From NCBI GenBank assembly GCA_021648745.1, contig JAKISE010000019.1:1-44857 (forward strand): a stretch of 44,857 nucleotides of DNA, in the 5' to 3' direction. Position 1 is the stretch's first letter, and every line of letters starts with the position of its first letter. This document shows, piece after piece, positions 1-9,700 of this stretch. Below the pieces are notes generated by a model, which worked only from the letters and a program-made list of their open reading frames with translations, did not search any database and was not told the DNA's origin. Origin of the DNA: Cyclobacteriaceae bacterium. GTDB lineage: Bacteria > Bacteroidota > Bacteroidia > Cytophagales > Cyclobacteriaceae. The position numbers were made by a program, and so were the translations under genes.

Positions 1-548
1 GCACCCATTGAGGAGGGTTTACCATTCACTAAAAGTCGCACATTGCCACTACCCCGTAACGAGAGGCTATTGGTACCTAAATCTACTTGTATATCTACAA
101 TTTGATCGAATGCTTCTAAAACTGTAGCTCCAGATTGTTGTACATCACTTCCTAGGTTAAACACTTTTCGATCTATTTTAAGCTGTGAGGTAGTTCGCTC
201 ACCTTGAATAACTACTTCATCTAAAGCATTAACTTCAACTGTTAACAAAATAGTAAGCTCTCTTTTATTTACAATTTCAGAGACTTGTATTCGGTTTGTT
301 TTGTAGCCAATAAAGCTGACTTCAAGATGTGTTAGTTCCTTGTCTGTCTTTAGTTGAAAAACACCATTTTGGTTGGCAGACACTCCATCAACTAACTCAT
401 TTTGGTTATAGGTTGCTATGGTTGCAAAAGGTACTTTTTCTTGTGTTTTAGCGTCAATCACAACACCCTTTATTTGTGTTTTTTGTGCAAAAACTGACAC
501 CCCACAGGTTAGTATAAATACTAAGAAAATAGTTAAACAATGCTTCAT
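1..548 (-). CDS. TonB-dependent outer membrane receptor, N-terminal part (runs off the window)
   Basis: Translating the minus strand from the ATG at 548 gives an open frame to the window edge, so only the first ~182 residues are present. Residues 1-21 form a signal peptide ending in FAQ. Next comes a CarboxypepD_reg-like domain (IKGVVIDAKTQEKVPFATI, then a VSFIGYKT core), and then the start of a TonB plug domain with LNALDEVVI-like and SLRGSGNVRLLVNGKPSS-like motifs. The VNGKP signature is typical of the outer-membrane beta-barrel TBDR group with a C-terminal OMP_b-brl_3 barrel rather than classic SusC. The substrate cannot be inferred because the barrel is missing. It would act in the outer membrane, energised by TonB; a tonB gene lies at 42.3 kb but is not linked. 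Confidence 0.85.
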   Translation of the reverse strand, partial: MKHCLTIFLVFILTCGVSVFAQKTQIKGVVIDAKTQEKVPFATIATYNQNELVDGVSANQNGVFQLKTDKELTHLEVSFIGYKTNRIQVSEIVNKRELTILLTVEVNALDEVVIQGERTTSQLKIDRKVFNLGSDVQQSGATVLEAFDQIVDIQVDLGTNSLSLRGSGNVRLLVNGKPSSMG

Positions 549-975
549 TATAATTTAGATTTCAATTTTAAAAACCCAAATATGAACTAACTCTTTTCTT
601 TATAAAATTTTATTCTGTGAACGTACTCTATTGTTCTGTGAAAGAATACTCTGCGGCAGAGTTACCGATTATTTAGCAGGTTGAATTCGAAACCACTAAA
701 GTATTATTTTATGGCAATTTGCTTACTAACCTGAGTTTATCAAGTCGAAAATCCTCTGAAAACAAGTAGGTAGTCCAAGTCTTCTTGTATCTATTCATAG
801 CCATTAATTACAATCGTGATATAAAACTATATATCAATATGTTAAATCAATAAATTACCTTAAGGAAGGTAGGATTATTTTGCTAAAAGGAACAGTGCTC
901 CAGGCTATGTATGTTGGACGTTAAAAGCACAAATTTTTGACAACTTGGTACATCTAAAGTAAAGGTAAGGCGATT
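549..975. other. 427-bp noncoding stretch between receptor and YwqK gene
   Basis: No open frame of credible length or RNA gene is seen. It should hold the receptor promoter (receptor reads leftwards from 548) and the 3' end of nothing else, because the YwqK gene also reads leftwards and ends at 976. Its only structured piece is a dyad at 648-662, with two copies of TTCTGTGAA at about 613-621 and 634-642 just beside it. Confidence 0.5.
648..662. promoter_or_regulatory. 15-bp palindrome upstream of the receptor gene
   Basis: ACTCTGC-G-GCAGAGT is a perfect 7+7 dyad about 100 bp upstream of the receptor ATG. Together with the neighbouring TTCTGTGAA direct repeats it could be an operator, or a small dispersed palindrome. 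The sequence shows the symmetry; the role is inferred. Confidence 0.3.
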
Positions 976-2304
976 TTAGTCGTTTATTTCTTCAGATTTT
1001 ATAAGCTTTCCCCTTTCAAATGTTTCGGTTAGAATTTGCGAACCATCAGGAGAATAAATTTTCCATTCTCCTACTTTCTTATTACCTCCATACTGTCCTT
1101 TTTTATACAAGCTTCCATCTGCATAAAATGATTCTGCGGCTCCGTGCTTTTTGCCCGATTTGTAGGTTGTAGTTGCTTTTACTTTACCTCCATCAAAAAA
1201 TTCTTTTTCTAAACCCACTCGTTTATTGCCTACATAAGGAGTTTCTTTTCCTACTTGCCCGTTTTCAAAGTAGTATTTATGTAATCCATTCTCTAATCCA
1301 TTTGTAAAAGTAGATTCTTCTTTGAGCCCTCCATTCGAATGCCACCATTTTTGCCCTCCTTGAGGTTTACCATCAGCCGTATAAGTTTTTGATTTAAGTT
1401 GGCCACTCGGATAAAATTCTTCGATAGCTGCATCTTTTTCATCATTAGAGTATTTGCCTTCCATTTTAAGGCTGCCATCTTCATAGTATTCTATGTTTTT
1501 GCCAATTTTAAATCCTTTTGCATATTTAAACGTATGCTTTAATTGCCCATTATCGTGCCAGGCTAGGTTTTCACCATTAAGTTTTCCGTTAATAAAATGA
1601 CCTTCTATAGTTTTTACACCATCGCTATTATAAGTGGAAAACGAGCCTGTTTTTTTGCCACTTTCATTAGTAGCTTCGGTATCTAGCTGTCCATTTGGGT
1701 GGTAGGTTTTAAAGAAGCCATTCAAAATGCCATCAACATAGTTTTCTTCGGACTTTAATGTGCCAGTTTCATAATAGCTTTTTAAAGAACCATTTACTTT
1801 TCCTAACACATAGGTCTGTTCCTTTTTTGTCTTGCCATTTTCGTAGAACTCAATAATGTTTCCATCGGGCTTGCCATTACTAAACTCAGTGGTTGATTTT
1901 AACTGACCACTTGAGTAATACAATTTTAAAATTCCATCAAGTTTATTATTCTTAAAAGTCCCTTCTTGCAAAAGGTTACCGGTTTCATTATAAATTTTAA
2001 CTGGCCCATTCTTTTCTCCATTAACAAAATTTAAGGTTTGTTTAATTTTGCCATTGGCATAAAATGAAGTAAAAGTTCCTATTTTATTTCCATCCTCAAA
2101 CTGGCCAACTACCTCTTTCTTGCCTTCAAAATAATATTTGGAGTAGCTTCCATGGATAATATTTTTATTTCCATTTAAAAGGCCATATTGCTCGTTTACA
2201 TGCTTTTGTTCTTTGTCGTAGTAAGTTTTATAGGGCACTAAGTTTTGTGCAAATGAGCCAAACGAACTGATGATTAAACTAAGAACTATAATATTTTTGA
2301 CCAT
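976..2304 (-). CDS. Secreted MORN-variant / YwqK-family repeat protein, 16 repeats
   Basis: This 442-residue protein has a signal peptide (residues 1-19, ending SFAQ). From about residue 50 to the C terminus it consists of about 16 consecutive 24-residue repeats of the form G...YY.NGQLK....Y.NGK..G, characteristic of the MORN_2/YwqK family. Such proteins are often labelled antitoxin YwqK because of a Bacillus member, but Bacteroidota versions are secreted repeat proteins without a cognate toxin, and function is unknown. The repeats run almost without insertions, so the protein should form a long regular beta-structure in the periplasm or at the cell surface. It is monocistronic: 338 bp separate it from the next gene upstream. 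The toxin-antitoxin pair at 2.6-3.2 kb belongs to another family, so I do not link them. Confidence 0.85.
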   Translation of the reverse strand: MVKNIIVLSLIISSFGSFAQNLVPYKTYYDKEQKHVNEQYGLLNGNKNIIHGSYSKYYFEGKKEVVGQFEDGNKIGTFTSFYANGKIKQTLNFVNGEKNGPVKIYNETGNLLQEGTFKNNKLDGILKLYYSSGQLKSTTEFSNGKPDGNIIEFYENGKTKKEQTYVLGKVNGSLKSYYETGTLKSEENYVDGILNGFFKTYHPNGQLDTEATNESGKKTGSFSTYNSDGVKTIEGHFINGKLNGENLAWHDNGQLKHTFKYAKGFKIGKNIEYYEDGSLKMEGKYSNDEKDAAIEEFYPSGQLKSKTYTADGKPQGGQKWWHSNGGLKEESTFTNGLENGLHKYYFENGQVGKETPYVGNKRVGLEKEFFDGGKVKATTTYKSGKKHGAAESFYADGSLYKKGQYGGNKKVGEWKIYSPDGSQILTETFERGKLIKSEEIND

Positions 2305-2642
2305 AACATTAGAAAATTTAAAAAAGACAGGAATAACTTATACGTGCCAATCAAATGAATTTGTGAAACCGATTATTTAAGATTGTGGAAGTGATATTTT
2401 ATTTTGAGTTTTCATCACTATCCAAAGGTAGCAAATAGTATGTATTCTCTTACTAGTGTGATGATTCCTAAATCGCAATTCGTGATAAAAATTGAAGTTT
2501 CGATGTTTTTGTAGCAAATTGAATGTTTGAAAGATTAAAAACATTCCTTAGGTCTAACTCAGGCTATTATAAAGTTCAAATTTAAGATGTACGAAATTTC
2601 GAACACCTAATTATGAATTTGTTTCGGAATATGGTGGGTTCA
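2305..2642. other. 338-bp noncoding stretch
   Basis: I see no gene, RNA, hairpin or repeat here that I can support. It contains the upstream region of the YwqK-like gene and the 3' flank of the toxin gene, both on the minus strand. Confidence 0.5.
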
Positions 2643-2930
2643 TTATTGCCATTTTTCAGGATCTTCTCTAGTACCCAATACCGCTAAAACAATTACCTTT
2701 TCTTCTTCTACAATAAAATGAACAGCATATGGAAAATGCTCTACTAAAGCTAAACGGGTAGCTTTATATCTAACTTGATAATGAAGTGGATTCTGAGTTA
2801 TTAAACACAGTTTTTCTTCAACTTCATCTAAAAAACGAGGTCCTAAATTTTTCTGCTTTTCCTCATACCATTTGGCAGATTTCAACGTGTCAAGCTCAGC
2901 TTCTGGCTTAACAATTAGGGAATACTTCAT
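2643..2930 (-). CDS. RelE/ParE-family toxin of a type II toxin-antitoxin pair
   Basis: This 95-residue basic protein has the ParE/RelE plan: an N-terminal helix with KWYEEKQKNLGPRFLDEVEE, an NP..Y..RY segment, and a C-terminal beta-sheet with R.A.VEHFPYAVHF and AVLGTREDPEKW. The length is normal for the family. RelE-type members cleave mRNA on the ribosome, whereas ParE-type members inhibit gyrase; the KWY...LG..F pattern and C-terminal RxxP.W resemble the ParE-like branch common in Bacteroidota, but the sequence does not decide the target. Its ATG overlaps the antitoxin stop by 4 nt (ATGA), so the antitoxin is translated first and the pair is coupled. Confidence 0.85.
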   Translation of the reverse strand: MKYSLIVKPEAELDTLKSAKWYEEKQKNLGPRFLDEVEEKLCLITQNPLHYQVRYKATRLALVEHFPYAVHFIVEEEKVIVLAVLGTREDPEKWQ

Positions 2931-3196
2931 AGTTGGCTTCTAACGCGAGTTTTTACTTCTTCCCAACTTGATCCTGATGATGGATTAGCTTTATGTGCTG
3001 CTAGTCTTTTATCTAATATTTTTTTATGTGTTGTACTTAGCTCATAATCAACTTCTTTCATATCTGCCTGAGCCATAGCATACATTAAGTTTATCAAGCG
3101 TTCATCAGCTTTGTTAATGTATTCATGAAGTAGTTCTCTAATTTGAGGTGTGCCCATAATTGCATTTTTTTTGTTATGTAAAGATAACGCTTTCAT
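2927..3196 (-). CDS. Antitoxin of the RelE/ParE pair
   Basis: This 89-residue protein lies directly upstream of the toxin with a 4-nt overlap. It has no recognisable DNA-binding domain and is helical and charged, as expected for short Bacteroidota addiction-module antitoxins with an N-terminal MGT..IR..LHEYI.KADER pattern. That pattern begins at the internal Met14, so the true start may be the ATG at 3157 (76 residues) rather than the ATG at 3196. The C-terminal part (SSWEEVKTRVRSQL) is the expected toxin-binding tail. Autoregulation by the toxin-antitoxin complex is typical of the class, but I see no clear operator. Confidence 0.75.
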   Translation of the reverse strand: MKALSLHNKKNAIMGTPQIRELLHEYINKADERLINLMYAMAQADMKEVDYELSTTHKKILDKRLAAHKANPSSGSSWEEVKTRVRSQL

Positions 3197-3268
3197 TCTA
3201 TTTTCAGTTTAGCAATACGCTTCAACCTAAGGGATGGAACTGCTGCACTTTCTTTTTGTAAGTTTTAC

Positions 3269-4447
3269 TTACATCTTTTCAATTACAATAGCAGAAGCCC
3301 CACCACCACCATTGCAAATGCCAGCTGCTCCATAACGAGCACCTTTCTTATTTAGTACATTGGTTAGAGTTGCAATAATTCTAGCACCCGAGGCTCCTAG
3401 AGGATGGCCTAGCGACACAGCACCTCCAAAAGTATTTACTTTTTCAACATCAAGCCCCATCTCTTTATTATTAGCCAGCGCTACAGCCGAAAATGCTTCA
3501 TTAATTTCGTAATATTCTATATCGGCTTGCGTTAAACCTGCATTAGCAATGGCCTTTGGTAGAGCCAATGAAGGAGCTGTTGTAAACCAAATAGGATCTT
3601 GAGCGGCATCTGCAAATCCAGCGATTCTAGCGATTGGTTTCACGCCAAGTTCTTCCGCTTTTTCTTTGCTCATTAGCACTAAAGCTGAAGCACCATCATT
3701 AATAGTGGAAGCGTTAGCAGCAGTTACCGTCCCTTCTTTTGAAAATACTGGGCGAAGACTAGGTATTTTTTCAAACTTTACATTTTTATATTCCTCGTCT
3801 TCTGATATAATAATAGGTTCTCCTCTTCTTTGAGGTACCTCTACAGGAATGATTTCATCATTAAAATTTCCATTTCCCCAAGATTCGGCTGAACGCTTAT
3901 AAGATTTAATCGCGTATTCATCCTGCTCTTCTCTTGTGATATTCATTTCCTTGGCTGTATTATCAGCACAATTACCCATTGGGAAATCGTTATAAACTTC
4001 CCACAAACCATCCTTGGCTAGCCCATCAACTATTTCGCCATTACCGAATTTATAGCCATAGCGGGCCTTTGGAAGATAATATGGGATATTTGACATGCTT
4101 TCCATTCCCCCAGCCACTACTACATCATTAAGCCCCAACATAATTCCTTGAGCACCGAGCATTACAGACTTCATTCCGGATGCACATACCTTGTTAATTG
4201 TAGTACAGGGTACATTTGTACCAATACCTGCTCCGATTGAGGCTTGCCTAGCTGGTGCTTGGCCAAGGTTGGCCGAAATCACATTGCCCATAAATACTTC
4301 ATCTACTTCTTTGGAGTCAATTTCCGCTTTGTCTAGAGCACCCTTTATGGCGGCCGACCCTAATTCAATAGCTGTTAATGATGATAAACTTCCTCCAAAG
4401 CTTCCGATTGGTGTTCTTACAGCAGAAATGATATATACTTCCTTCAT
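3269..4447 (-). CDS. Acetyl-CoA C-acetyltransferase (thiolase)
   Basis: This is a full-length 392-residue thiolase. It catalyses reversible condensation of two acetyl-CoA to acetoacetyl-CoA, or thiolysis of 3-ketoacyl-CoA. The nucleophile is Cys88 in NKVCASGMK, the second active-site motif is GHPLGASGAR with His348, and the proton-donor Cys378 lies in ICNGGGGAS. It is about the standard length of biosynthetic (AtoB/PhaA type) thiolases, and no beta-oxidation partner lies beside it, which slightly favours a degradative or ketone-body role in amino acid or fatty acid catabolism elsewhere in the genome. It appears monocistronic, with 153 bp of noncoding DNA upstream. Confidence 0.93.
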   Translation of the reverse strand: MKEVYIISAVRTPIGSFGGSLSSLTAIELGSAAIKGALDKAEIDSKEVDEVFMGNVISANLGQAPARQASIGAGIGTNVPCTTINKVCASGMKSVMLGAQGIMLGLNDVVVAGGMESMSNIPYYLPKARYGYKFGNGEIVDGLAKDGLWEVYNDFPMGNCADNTAKEMNITREEQDEYAIKSYKRSAESWGNGNFNDEIIPVEVPQRRGEPIIISEDEEYKNVKFEKIPSLRPVFSKEGTVTAANASTINDGASALVLMSKEKAEELGVKPIARIAGFADAAQDPIWFTTAPSLALPKAIANAGLTQADIEYYEINEAFSAVALANNKEMGLDVEKVNTFGGAVSLGHPLGASGARIIATLTNVLNKKGARYGAAGICNGGGGASAIVIEKM

Positions 4448-4600
4448 AATTATTCTTTTTAAAGTCAGCGGGTAGTAGCCACTGACCTTACTTGGTTAAA
4501 AACTTCTGACAAATTTAGCTAGAATGATAAGTAATGTTGCACTACTATTCCTACAATTTGAATCTAATTACCTGAGATCGAGTTAAGAAATGATGAAAGG

Positions 4601-5311
4601 TTAAAAGAACATTCCGAGGCGCAAACCTCCATCTAATAGAATTCCTGAATAGTCAATTCTAGTCCACCCAGAATTGGGAGTTTTTATAATAGCTCCACCT
4701 TCTCCTGTAGAATATTTAAAAGCTACTCCAACATACAAATCAAGTAAAAACCGATCAAAAACTAATTGCCACCCAACATTTACAACTCCACCATACCGGT
4801 TAATAGATTTTTTCACATCCTGCAAATCAAATTGATAGTAGGTAATTCCGTTATCTATAAATGGTACTGCAACTTCTTCAGAGGAGGTAAGTGAAAAATA
4901 CTGATATGAGAGGCCGGCTGAAAGGTATATAGAATGCCTTGGTAGCCCGCTTTTCCAGTTAATTTTATTAGATTTATATACGATATTTTTAAAGTAAATG
5001 TTTAGTCCAACTCCAGTCATAGTCTCATAATTAGCATAACTTCCATCATCGTAATAATAGAATTGGTTGTTATTATCTATAAAAAACATGGGTGCCGCAA
5101 CAATCCAATGATTTCCATTCTTAATTCTCCTTTCATAATCTATTCTTATTCCATTAATAATTGCATATTGAGGAACAAAAGATATTGCATTTTGAGGTTC
5201 GATAATTGTGCTGGATGCTAAGCTATCCTGCTGCGCCATTACAGGTGATAGGCTTGTGCAAATAAGAAAAATAATTGTAGTTATTGCTGTTAGATTTGTT
5301 TTCATATTCAT
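4601..5311 (-). CDS. Predicted outer-membrane beta-barrel protein, function unknown
   Basis: I do not recognise a named family. The 236-residue product has a signal peptide (cleavage after PVMAQ, residues 1-27), alternating aromatic/polar strands such as HSIYLSAGLSYQYFSL and GGVVNVGWQLVFDRFLLDLYVGVAF, and a C-terminal Phe (LRLGMFF). These features are typical of small Bacteroidota outer-membrane barrels of the DUF3575-like or porin-like sort. It starts at the very next base after the stop of the LVIVD-like lipoprotein, so the three genes 6577 to 4601 almost certainly form one transcript. Two in-frame ATGs (5311 and 5305) are possible starts. Confidence 0.65.
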   Translation of the reverse strand: MNMKTNLTAITTIIFLICTSLSPVMAQQDSLASSTIIEPQNAISFVPQYAIINGIRIDYERRIKNGNHWIVAAPMFFIDNNNQFYYYDDGSYANYETMTGVGLNIYFKNIVYKSNKINWKSGLPRHSIYLSAGLSYQYFSLTSSEEVAVPFIDNGITYYQFDLQDVKKSINRYGGVVNVGWQLVFDRFLLDLYVGVAFKYSTGEGGAIIKTPNSGWTRIDYSGILLDGGLRLGMFF

Positions 5312-6049
5312 TTAAAAAGTAAATTGTCCTATTTGTTTTACATTCGTTATGTCGGTAACATCAAATTGATAAAATCCATTATCCGCTGTTACTAATAGTT
5401 GGTTATTATAATAAATAACATCATTGGCCGGTATATTGGGGATGAAACTTAGTTCTTGGATGTTAGATTTATTACTCACATCAAAAATCCTTATTCCTTC
5501 ATCGCAAACATATAAAATATTATTATTGATAGTTAAGCCTTTGGGGCTAGTGAGGGCATATTGCAGAATTAATTTTGGGCTATTAATATCACTTAAATCT
5601 AAAATTTGGAGCTCGTCATCTGTTTGTCCACAAAAATTGCCAGAACGTAAAGTAACATAGGCATAATCTCCGTCAGTAACTACTGGGTCGCAGGATAAAA
5701 CATGTTGGTATTCAGATATAAATTTTGGTAAACCAGGATCAGAAATATCAAGGATGAGAACACCTGTGGTTGATCCCAGAAATAAGTAGTCCCCAAACGG
5801 AAAAATGGTTTCTAACAGATTTGTATTAAGTTCTAGCCTATGTTTAAAAACTATTTCATTTTCGTTACCTACATCATACGTAAATAATGTTACTTGATCT
5901 ATTACATATAAATAATTTCCTGAAGTAGAAAACTTGGCTGTAGAGCCTCCTCTTGAGAATGATCCATCAGCTGAAGATAAATTTCCACCGTTATTGCAGC
6001 TAGCTAATAGTATAGAGCATGCAACTAAAGCTATATATATAGTTTTCAT
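5312..6049 (-). CDS. LVIVD-repeat-like lipoprotein
   Basis: This 245-residue protein has a lipoprotein signal (ILLASC, lipobox Cys at residue 18) followed by GGN/SS-rich sequence. It then has beta-propeller-like units of the type VLILDISDPGLPKFISEY, LQILDLSDINSPKLI and IRIFDVSNKSNI. This L.I.D.SD...P pattern is the LVIVD repeat of Bacteroidota surface lipoproteins, whose function is unknown. It is anchored in the inner or outer membrane facing the periplasm or outside. The gene lies 6 bp downstream of a shorter relative and directly abuts the beta-barrel gene, suggesting a joint envelope role. No enzyme motif is visible. Confidence 0.75.
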   Translation of the reverse strand: MKTIYIALVACSILLASCNNGGNLSSADGSFSRGGSTAKFSTSGNYLYVIDQVTLFTYDVGNENEIVFKHRLELNTNLLETIFPFGDYLFLGSTTGVLILDISDPGLPKFISEYQHVLSCDPVVTDGDYAYVTLRSGNFCGQTDDELQILDLSDINSPKLILQYALTSPKGLTINNNILYVCDEGIRIFDVSNKSNIQELSFIPNIPANDVIYYNNQLLVTADNGFYQFDVTDITNVKQIGQFTF

Positions 6050-6055
6050 AAGGAG

Positions 6056-6577
6056 TTAGTTTTGGTAAGGTACCCATCGAACAATTACTGTATTGGCTGG
6101 CAATTTTTCGTAAAAATACCAATCTCCCGAAGGTTCAGGAGAGGCGATTATCGGTAGCATATTTCTATTTCTAGCTACCACAGTAAAATCATCAAAATTT
6201 TGGTTTGGCTTTATGCCAATCATATCTACCGCATTATTTGCATATAGGATATTACCCTTCATTGCCATATCTGTACATCCATCTACTTGAATAAAAGCTA
6301 TAGTATTTGAATTAGCAGGGTCGGAGTTATCTATAACATGAATGCCTTTGTACTGTTCTATAAGTAATATGATATCGCCATATATCCAGATTTTACCAGG
6401 ATTCTCTATGCTACGTGGCTCTCTGAGTTTAACAGATGATTCCATATCTAATCTTGTCATTAAAATAGGCTCATAGTTTGCAGGAGCAACGCTAGAAAAC
6501 TGAAACCCCATTAGGATAAATGCGAAAAACCACACTAATAAAAGTGGTGGTTTAAATGATTTGCTTGGATTTTTCAT
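6056..6577 (-). CDS. Short LVIVD-like exported protein, first gene of the envelope cassette
   Basis: This 173-residue protein has an N-terminal hydrophobic segment (residues 10-30) and a single recognisable propeller unit, GIHVIDNSDPANSNTIAF, of the same kind as in the downstream lipoprotein. Such short partners commonly precede LVIVD lipoproteins in Bacteroidota. The C terminus (WYFYEKLPANTVIVRW) is not a motif I recognise. It is the first gene of the minus-strand trio. The upstream 145 bp are shared with the divergently transcribed AsmA-like gene. Confidence 0.65.
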   Translation of the reverse strand: MKNPSKSFKPPLLLVWFFAFILMGFQFSSVAPANYEPILMTRLDMESSVKLREPRSIENPGKIWIYGDIILLIEQYKGIHVIDNSDPANSNTIAFIQVDGCTDMAMKGNILYANNAVDMIGIKPNQNFDDFTVVARNRNMLPIIASPEPSGDWYFYEKLPANTVIVRWVPYQN

Positions 6578-6637
6578 AGGTATTACTAATTATTAGTAAA
6601 TATAAAATAATTAACGTTAAAGTGCAATTTATATTGC

Positions 6638-6671
6638 TTTGCACGCTGGTTTATTTTTCGTATAAATTTTG
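6638..6671 (+). promoter_or_regulatory. Candidate Bacteroidota-type promoter for the AsmA-like gene
   Basis: TTTG at 6638-6641 is followed after 19 nt by TATAAATTTTG at 6661-6671. This approximates the known Bacteroides -33 TTTG / -7 TAnnTTTG pattern with one extra base in the -7 element. It ends about 50 bp upstream of the ATG at 6723. The match is by eye and imperfect. Confidence 0.35.
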
Positions 6672-6722
6672 CTATGTTCTCTAATAAAATGAATGTAAAT
6701 TGCTAACTAAATGTTACGATAA

Positions 6723-9700
6723 ATGCGGCTAGTAAAAAAAATAATATTAACGTTTTTAATTTTTTTGGTAAGCACGGTTTTAGTTTTTGCAATTGCCTAT
6801 AACCTGTTTCAGGGCAAAATCATGTCAGAACTTGAAGCTTTAGTAAATGAGACCATTGAAGGAGCTGTTGAAATAGATAATCTAGATTACTCTTTCTTTT
6901 CAAGCTATCCTAAATTAATTATTGATGCTGATACGTTATCGCTTTTTGAAAAAGGGAATAGCAATGTAGTTCAACAAAAAGTAGGTGAACTATACGGTTT
7001 GCATCTACAACTTGATATAAAAAAGGCCATTCAAGGTGTTTATATAGTTGATAATTTTATATTGTCTGGTGGTGAGGTAAATCTAATAACTTATGCTGAC
7101 AGTTCTCTAAACGTGCTGAATGCTGTGAATTTAATAAATAATAGTTCAAGTGGAGAAGAGTCTAAAAATGCAGATAGCGTTAAATTGCAATTGAGTGAAC
7201 TGCTTATAAGGGATTTAGAAATAAATTATTTTGATCAAATTTCTGATCAGCAGGCTTATTCAAAATTGGAGAAATTCTCTTCTGAGATTCAAGTTTATGG
7301 TGACTCATTAATTGCTAGTGTAGATTTTACCTATTTATTGGACTCCCTTATTATAGAAAACAGGAGGATACTAAAAAATCAAAGACTGTCCTATACATCT
7401 GTTTTAAACGGAGATATATCAAAGTTGCTGGTAAAAGTTACAAATGGAAAGGTTAAGCTTAATCTTTTGGAAGCAAATATTGATGGGCTTTATATTGGAG
7501 AGCAGAAAGGAATGGTTGATTTTAAAGTTTGGGCCAAGCATACGGATTTAGCAGAGTTGGCGAAAATGGATTTTTTGAAGGAAGAAAATTTATCAGAAAT
7601 AAAACATGGAGTATTTGAAATTGATGCTATAATTAAAGGATTTACAAAAGGTGAACTTCCTTTAATGGAGGGCACTGCTACATTGGATAGTCTTCAAGTT
7701 TATAATCGATTTGGAAAAATGGTTAATAATGCTGGTTTTAAACTTTCTTTTTCTTCAGAGAGCACCAGTGATTTAATGGATGCTCATTTGGAGATAGATA
7801 GTTTTTTTATAGATTTTACGTCAGGAGGGTTTTTGAAAGCACAAGTAGAGAGCAAGCATTTTAAAGAACCCGAGTTTAAAATAAGCTGGGAAGCATCAGA
7901 AAACCTTAAGATTATTAATAACCTGATAGAAATACCAGGACTAAAAAAGATGAGTGGGGAGATTAATTCTAAGGGGGCTATTCAAGGAATATACCAATTA
8001 AGACAACAGAAATTATTGGATGTGACAGGTTTCCTTGATGTTACGTTTAATGATGCAGAAATTGTGTTAGACAACGAAAATTACACGATAAGCAGTATCA
8101 ATACCTCTGTTTATATGGCTAATGACGCCATTGGAATTGCCAATGCAAGTCTCATTGCAAATGGTAACAAGTTATCATTTAAAGGCAGTGTTAATCAATT
8201 GGTGCCTTATCTATTAGGGAAACAGAGTCAGTTTTCAACTTCCATTTCCATTCAATCTGACAAGATAAATACCTTAGAGCTATTAGCTTTTAGTGAAGAT
8301 TTTAAAGAGATAGCACCTTATAATATTACTAAACTAGACGTCTCCTTAACAGCAGACATGTCTTCAAAATCTTTAGAAAATTTTGAAATTATACCTACTG
8401 CAAACCTGGCTATAAAAAAAATCACTGTTCAGGTTGAAGGGTATCCTAATATTACGGGATTTAAGGGCGCAATTGACATTAATCCTGATACCATCAGTTT
8501 TAACAATTTTAATGGAGCCATTGGAGACAGCCATTTTAAGTTTTCCTTGGGTCTTATAAATTACGAGGCATATTCCAAAAACGATTCTATTAGGCCAATG
8601 GAGGCCGCTTTGGAATTAAAATCGAATCATATTATTGCCAAGGATGTTTTTACTGTTGGTGATAAATTCTTGTTACCTAAAAGTTATAAAGATGAGACTC
8701 TAGCTAATATTAAATTGAAAATGAGGTTGATTTCAACCAATAAGGAGTTACAAAAAAAGGAGCTCTTGCCTGAGTTAGAATTTCAGCTATTAAATTTAAA
8801 TTTTGAAACACTGCATCTCCCTGTTGCCTTTAAGAATATTTCTATTTTTGGCCTCATAAAGGATAATAATGTCTATGTCAATAGTTTCTTTGGTCAATTG
8901 GGTAAGACAGATATTTTTATGAATGCTGAATTTGATAATGTTGTGGCAACCAAGGATACAGTTTCTAGACCAGTAGTGTCAAAAATGACCTTTAACTCGG
9001 GAGTGTTCGATTATAATGAACTCATAAAGTTAGCTGAGTCAGATGTACATGAAGATATGGAAACCGATACAACCCTTGCTAACCGCAACCCTTTTGCTGC
9101 TGACTTTCCTGTAATTGAGCTAAGTGTTAACATTGGAAAACTAATGTTTAATAATGCTGTCATAAAAAACCTGTCCGGTGAATTAGATATTCTTGAGAAC
9201 AATTATTTGAATATGCGCCATTTAACGTTTGATTCTGGTGAATATGGATCATTTGAACTAGATGGCACTTTGGATGCCTCAGACCATACCGTGGGAATAC
9301 TTTCTTCTAATATTAAGGTTTCTAATGTTGACCTGTCAAAATTGAAAGTAAAATATATTCAAAATGACAAGGAAGTTATGATTCGCGATCATTTTGCAGG
9401 CATTATAAATGCGAAAATAGTGGCTACGGTGCCTATCTTGTCTGATTTTAATGTTGATATAGCTAGCCTCACAGGCGGAATAAATGCAAAAATCACAGAT
9501 GGAGCTTTAATAGATTACTTGCCCTTAAAAGAAATGGGAAAATATTTTAAGAAAAGAGATTTGGATAATGTACGTTTTGATGATTTAGAAAACAACATAA
9601 TTTTTGACAATGGGAAAATGTTTTTACCTTATATGACCATAAACACAACACTTGGTAGTATTAATTTAATGGGATTTCAAACCATGGACGATTACATGGA

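Noticed and set aside
976..3196. YwqK antitoxin linked to the RelE/ParE pair
   Set aside because: The pair has its own antitoxin with coupled ATGA overlap; the YwqK gene has a signal peptide and lies 338 bp away.
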